This document shows, piece after piece, positions 7,001 through 9,066 of a stretch of DNA of 9,066 nucleotides. The notes under the pieces were generated by a model. It was not told the DNA's origin, searched no databases, and saw only the letters and a list, made by a program, of their open reading frames with translations. Source of the DNA: Acidobacteriota bacterium (GTDB lineage: Bacteria; Acidobacteriota; Holophagae; Thermotomaculales; Thermotomaculaceae). Numbering within the stretch: the first letter of the stretch is position 1; each line of letters starts with the position of its first letter. A program made the translations under genes and the position numbers. The stretch is taken from NCBI GenBank assembly GCA_003650445.1, contig QMQE01000104.1, positions 1-9,066 on the forward strand, in the 5' to 3' direction.

Positions 7001-8604
7001 GAAAGACCATTGCCAATATCCCGCATTTTTTTCAGATAAATTTTATTTGCGCTGAATGGTCTCATGAAAAATCTTTCATTCTCTGGAAGATCTTTAAATT
7101 TCTCTTTTTTATACTGTAATGTATTCCCCCCCGAATCAGAACCGGCAAGACAGGTTAAATCAGAAACTCTGTCATCTTCTCTGATTTCCCAGATTCCGTC
7201 AATGGATACGGATTCTGCTGATTGGCTGCCGGAAATATTTCCCTGTGTTTCCGCAAGGCGAATCAGGTCTTCAAAATATTTCTCGTGTTTCTTTTTTATC
7301 TCCAGCGCGTTGGGCGGCGTGCCGATTTTGTTCAGATGCATGTTGATTTCCGCGAACTGACGTTGAATTGCCAGAATCTTTTTCCGGCGCTGCAAAAGGT
7401 GCCGGGACGCCGCTTCTGCCATTTTTTCGTTTTTAAACGCCAATGCGTTGGTGGCCTCGGCGGCAGCGTGCCCGTAGCCCTCCATTTCAATAGACAGCCT
7501 CGCTTTCAGCATCAGCATCTTATAGAGTTCCCGGTTGAGCTTTTTGAAGTACTCTTTCACTTCATCACAGGGATATTCATAGTATTGGGCAAACTGTTTT
7601 CTCAACGATATTTCCTGCTCCGGGGTCAGTTTGCCGTAAAGCTGCTTCAATAGATTCATAGTTGTGGTGATGACACCGGTATCCACAAAGTCGTTCAATA
7701 CGTTCATATCCCCCATATCCGGGAGTTTGTAAACGGCTGGAACTGCGGCGGCGGTGTCTATCCCGTTTTCTGTTTGTTCTGCGACCTGTCTGGTATCAAC
7801 GGGTTCTGTTCTCTCTGTTTCTGTTGTTCCGGTTTCTTCCATTTTTTGTGCCAATTTCCCTTCCGCGTTTGAGACAAACAGACTTTTGATCGCTTTAGCC
7901 TGGGTGGACAGCACGTTCATGACCCAGGAGCCGGTGGATTCGCTATTCCCGGGCCTTGGGGATCTATTTTGTTCAGAGGATGCGGGGGGTTCGGTGGTGT
8001 TGCGGCTTTGGGAGATGTCCCGGTTGATGGGCTGGCTGGCTGGTTGATTTATAGTTTGCACAGGGACAGGTTCAGAATCCTCACTTTCAGGTTTCGGCAG
8101 CGGGGAAACAAGGCGAAAGATGCCCCCCGCAGTTGTAATGAGGGGGGTAGAACCGGAAACCTCCAGCATGTAGCCAGGTTTCCCGCCAGATTCAATCTGA
8201 ACCTTGCCGTCACTTCTTTCATGGAGCTTGAATGTGGCCATTTTCTGAAACCACTTGCTGTGCTTTCGATAGGAAAGTGCCACCTGATTTCCATCCGCAA
8301 TCAGATAATAATTGGGAGATTTTTTACATCGAAAAGAAACTCCTCCCCCATTCAATCCGTCTACCATGAAAAAAGATGCGTTGCCCCGGTCAAGGGAGGT
8401 TCGGGGAATGCCGACTCTCACTGAGAAACCCTGAACCATCAGCGTTTTTCCGCTGCTTTCATCCTGGATCATGACGATGCGGGGAGATTCTGCAAACAGA
8501 ATATTGCAACTTAAAAAAAACAGCATGAATGGATAAAAAAGGACACCTGTAAACAGCCAACTAACACTTTTTTCCTTCCTGAATGCACGTGTGCCCCAAT
8601 TCAT
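4084..8604 (-). CDS. 1506-residue exported multidomain protein, effector-like architecture
   Basis: Function not recognised. Visible order: export signal with hydrophobic 16-38 (either signal peptidase I cleavage at LFA|E, 38/39, or a weak lipobox FLSC at C33); an AbfB/ricin-type beta-trefoil at about 40-167 (FRCKKSPNYYLIA, then ATFKLHE and KPGYMLEV); a Pro/Ser/Thr/Gln-rich linker 168-290; a helical block 298-455; a beta-rich block 466-625 starting SIDGIWEI; a second beta-rich block about 700-865; a long charged coiled coil 885-1060; a Gly/Ala-rich hydrophobic segment 1072-1172; another charged helix 1180-1280; and a C-terminal domain 1283-1435 with FRNSASGDSLGMDWDLGL (1288-1305), followed by a helical tail. 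Trefoils of this kind bind glycans. The trefoil, coil, hydrophobic module and discrete C-terminal domain resemble large surface or polymorphic-toxin proteins. The start has only a weak GGAG 13 bases upstream, but an in-frame stop upstream excludes a longer protein. It is the first gene of the minus-strand operon. Confidence 0.85.
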   Translation of the reverse strand: MNWGTRAFRKEKSVSWLFTGVLFYPFMLFFLSCNILFAESPRIVMIQDESSGKTLMVQGFSVRVGIPRTSLDRGNASFFMVDGLNGGGVSFRCKKSPNYYLIADGNQVALSYRKHSKWFQKMATFKLHERSDGKVQIESGGKPGYMLEVSGSTPLITTAGGIFRLVSPLPKPESEDSEPVPVQTINQPASQPINRDISQSRNTTEPPASSEQNRSPRPGNSESTGSWVMNVLSTQAKAIKSLFVSNAEGKLAQKMEETGTTETERTEPVDTRQVAEQTENGIDTAAAVPAVYKLPDMGDMNVLNDFVDTGVITTTMNLLKQLYGKLTPEQEISLRKQFAQYYEYPCDEVKEYFKKLNRELYKMLMLKARLSIEMEGYGHAAAEATNALAFKNEKMAEAASRHLLQRRKKILAIQRQFAEINMHLNKIGTPPNALEIKKKHEKYFEDLIRLAETQGNISGSQSAESVSIDGIWEIREDDRVSDLTCLAGSDSGGNTLQYKKEKFKDLPENERFFMRPFSANKIYLKKMRDIGNGLSFLYVYLYDFYRYGAAIDADDTSLDLIMKQVGDNKYVIFRDLNHEANIVSKITIEVKDNTLSFVYENYPPISSNGKGYAYHKSYSYHLVEYPQRPSFHRDAVYRNWDEYEKDIFDGIREYTGLSRQEKETPFGQLPDYEDTCGMIREKVAWFRSCEARYKKEVSLFKGARLSAVKEDSLVWKLESVKISDRDVSAWEDHKSGDGAWHSSVYRMTSSKSSGWIKIWKIEEKTEEGHLNKTTKTKVATFTWQPPSKFFKQGTQWHINMKSSGPAQMSWMPMLSSVPEFEIAEFNSGIITMSPEVLARGDGAIELKGVVDGKSSVTVRYQFNCVSRGTETLTPEEQMESNEPMYLLASKEDFYKLQIQELTEKIAAYKEDMAKATTAEAKGRLEWNILGREAELQQQKDFLTQLKTGNFSHTETRWDRANAEISESRFLKESRVYQKKIHEFKYRMDMIRKIGGMAKKMKGQDELGVTRWANRQREQALKTKDNKKLAEIYDAVKKRYRQNLEEGIVNADQEVAFWDDAIEGAEYVKDKADTAFMIASTIQSGGTMYLYAGYTGLTNGISDGILSGVEHGLKSINMATMIAGSAYDGYNAVDPRTGKKAGLEGAAWNTAETVVILGLCHVAIKGVVKTCTVAKKAYSQYAFKSALTAQEREMSLTMVRQYEAKLQKIEKLMRRGEKAAAKEQAALMEKETTKLMANPHAKNYLKYNGSEITQRMYTRYENKVKEKVINRFKAEMEKKGWSKFNVKEFRNSASGDSLGMDWDLGLIEDKLKTMRINGKEVKVILKNGKPMTIGQFQNEAQKEFGKAYFKQTGYSAEGSFANLTTSVNKEAFADLNILKNPAMADKELAAETAKTVKYKAEFMLGKHSRGFVTKAGKMGEACRGLAKEIRTKLIPNLQQSKNSQKFLMDRVNGVDYFNRLQVVLQDFGKNKIGIVEAERSVRNLTGKSLNELPEFISSSVKKAIKAK

Positions 8605-8668
8605 TTTTCTACACCAACTCCGATAAGATTTCGCTCAACAGCCTACCGTGAATCTAAACTTGTTCAAA

Positions 8669-8697
8669 AGTATATTAAATGCCAGACTGAATGTCAA
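8669..8697 (-). promoter_or_regulatory. Near-consensus sigma70 promoter of the three-gene operon
   Basis: Read on the minus strand, TTGACA (8692-8697) is followed by exactly 17 bases (8675-8691) and TATACT (8669-8674). The -35 is perfect and the -10 differs from TATAAT at one place. Transcription should begin near 8662, leaving a leader of about 58 nt before the ATG at 8604. This is the strongest promoter in the window and suggests constitutive expression unless the adjacent repeat elements or a repressor intervene. Confidence 0.8.
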
Positions 8698-8740
8698 ACG
8701 CCTTTCCTTTGACGTTCGGCTTCAGGGGAGGGGATGGCTT

Positions 8741-8866
8741 TGCCCTGCGGGCAGTGATGAGTGGTGTCGTGCCTCCGGCACTGTGATGAGTGATGGGTTG
8801 GGAAAAGGCGGGGAATGGCCAACACCCGCGGCGCGTTGCGCCGAATGTTGAGTGATAGGTGTTGAG
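8741..8866 (+). repeat. Tandem array of small 5-3-5 hairpins and heptad-like spacers
   Basis: Three perfect hairpins, each with a 5-bp stem and a 3-base loop, follow one another: TGCCC-TGC-GGGCA (8741-8753), GTGCC-TCC-GGCAC (8769-8781) and GGCGC-GTT-GCGCC (8830-8842). Each is followed by a version of the same spacer: GTGATGAGTGGTGTC, TGTGATGAGTGATGGG and GAATGTTGAGTGATAGG. The stems differ in sequence but keep the same geometry, so the structure rather than the bases seems conserved. On the opposite strand at 8945-8985, CCC-TTC-GGG followed by TGAGTAGGGG and then GCGGCGCGTTGCGC shows the same arrangement inverted. No coding function is supported. Confidence 0.75.
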
Positions 8867-8960
8867 TTTTAAATGACAAAAAATCAGGGAAAATCAAAAG
8901 ACAGGGAATGGGCAATTCTTTGATTGTTTCTGTCATCTAACATCCCGCGCAACGCGCCGC
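8828..8960. repeat. 14-bp perfect inverted repeat around an AT-rich core, second copy of the dispersed element
   Basis: GCGGCGCGTTGCGC (8828-8841) and GCGCAACGCGCCGC (8947-8960) are exact reverse complements separated by 105 bases. Nested inside are ATGACA (8873-8878) against TGTCAT (8931-8936), and AATCAAA (8892-8898) against TTTGATT (8919-8925). The core words TGACAA, CAGGGAA and TTTGATT also occur, in some orientation, in the core of the inverted repeat upstream of lexA. The shape, with inverted ends, an AT-rich centre and no ORF, is that of a small non-autonomous or palindromic dispersed element. Confidence 0.7.
8899..8931 (+). repeat. 33-bp direct repeat, copy 1, with wobble-paired hairpin
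   Basis: It matches the copy at 9029-9061 at 25 of 33 positions. CAGGGA (8902-8907) can pair with TCTTTG (8917-8922) through a 9-base loop if two G-U pairs are allowed in RNA. The second copy keeps the same stem with full Watson-Crick pairs. Confidence 0.65.
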
Positions 8961-9031
8961 TACCCCTACTCACCCGAAGGGAAGAGGTTGAGGTTAAGCA
9001 GAAGGCAAGGTTGAGCCCGGAGGGGAGAAGA

Positions 9032-9060
9032 CAGGGAATAGTCAACTCCCTGATTTTTCT
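9032..9060 (+). terminator. Terminator-like hairpin with T-tract near the right edge (in direct repeat copy 2)
   Basis: CAGGGA (9032-9037) and TCCCTG (9047-9052) form a perfect 6-bp stem with a 9-base loop, followed by ATTTTTCT. It could end transcripts entering from the left, though no plus-strand gene is seen in the preceding 460 bp; reading from the other side it lacks a clear T-tract. It is part of the second copy (9029-9061) of the 33-bp direct repeat. Confidence 0.45.
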
Positions 9061-9066
9061 TACCCC

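Larger units (their letters stand above)
8605..9066. other. Gene-free intergenic region at the right end
   Basis: Apart from the operon promoter and the repeat structures listed separately, nothing coding is supported. The two short open frames here read straight through the repeats, give His/Arg/Pro-rich translations and lack ribosome-binding sites. The stretch 8961-9028 holds scattered GAGG/GGTTGAG words but no further clear structure. Confidence 0.6.

Noticed and set aside
8648..8936. Short open frames on both strands over the right-end repeats
   Set aside because: They run through the hairpin-spacer array and the operon promoter, encode low-complexity His/Arg/Pro-rich strings, and lack Shine-Dalgarno sites.
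8741..8985. CRISPR-like array
   Set aside because: Repeat units are only about 13-17 bases, differ in sequence, and spacers are themselves repetitive; no cas gene is nearby.

Overview
The window looks like part of a bacterial chromosome of mid GC content, with tightly packed genes on both strands and a few longer intergenic stretches full of degenerate short repeats. The presence of a LexA-type repressor, sigma70-like promoter elements and Shine-Dalgarno sequences shows it is bacterial. The repeat-laden intergenic DNA (7-bp periodic GAACAC/GAGTGAT units mixed with small GC-rich hairpins), the large exported proteins with beta-propeller or beta-trefoil domains, and the overall composition remind me of the PVC superphylum (for example Lentisphaerota). 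That placement is only an impression and I cannot test it here.

Layout. Positions 1-315 (minus) hold the N-terminal half of a LexA repressor that runs off the left edge. Positions 316-594 are a divergent promoter region containing a perfect GTTAAT-N8-ATTAAC palindrome, a long imperfect inverted repeat, tandem 7-bp repeats and a TATAAT box. Positions 595-1743 (plus) encode an exported WD40-like beta-propeller protein. Positions 1959-2717 (plus) encode an orphan ParA/MinD-type ATPase whose signature Walker A lysine is replaced. After a 50-bp convergent junction with a weak hairpin, the minus strand carries a probable three-gene operon transcribed right to left: a 1506-residue exported multidomain protein (4084-8604), a 105-residue membrane-anchored small-domain protein (3697-4014), and a 310-residue polytopic membrane protein with a PH-like middle (2768-3700). 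The last two overlap by 4 bp. The operon has a near-consensus promoter, TTGACA-N17-TATACT, at 8669-8697. Positions 8698-9066 contain no gene I can support. They hold a tandem array of 5-bp-stem/3-nt-loop hairpins separated by heptad-like spacers, a 14-bp perfect inverted repeat around an AT-rich core, and two related terminator-like hairpins.

How things may work together. The minus-strand operon is the most intriguing unit. Its giant first product has an export signal, an AbfB-like beta-trefoil, a Pro/Ser/Thr-rich linker, helical and beta-rich blocks, a Gly/Ala-rich hydrophobic stretch and a distinct C-terminal domain with an S-x-x-G-D-S-L-G-M-D-W-D motif. That order is like a polymorphic-toxin or large surface effector. 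The two small membrane proteins behind it could be partners or immunity/anchor proteins. This is an inference from architecture, not a recognised system. The same family of composite palindromic repeats appears in all three long intergenic regions, which suggests a small dispersed element that may supply promoters, operators or terminators.
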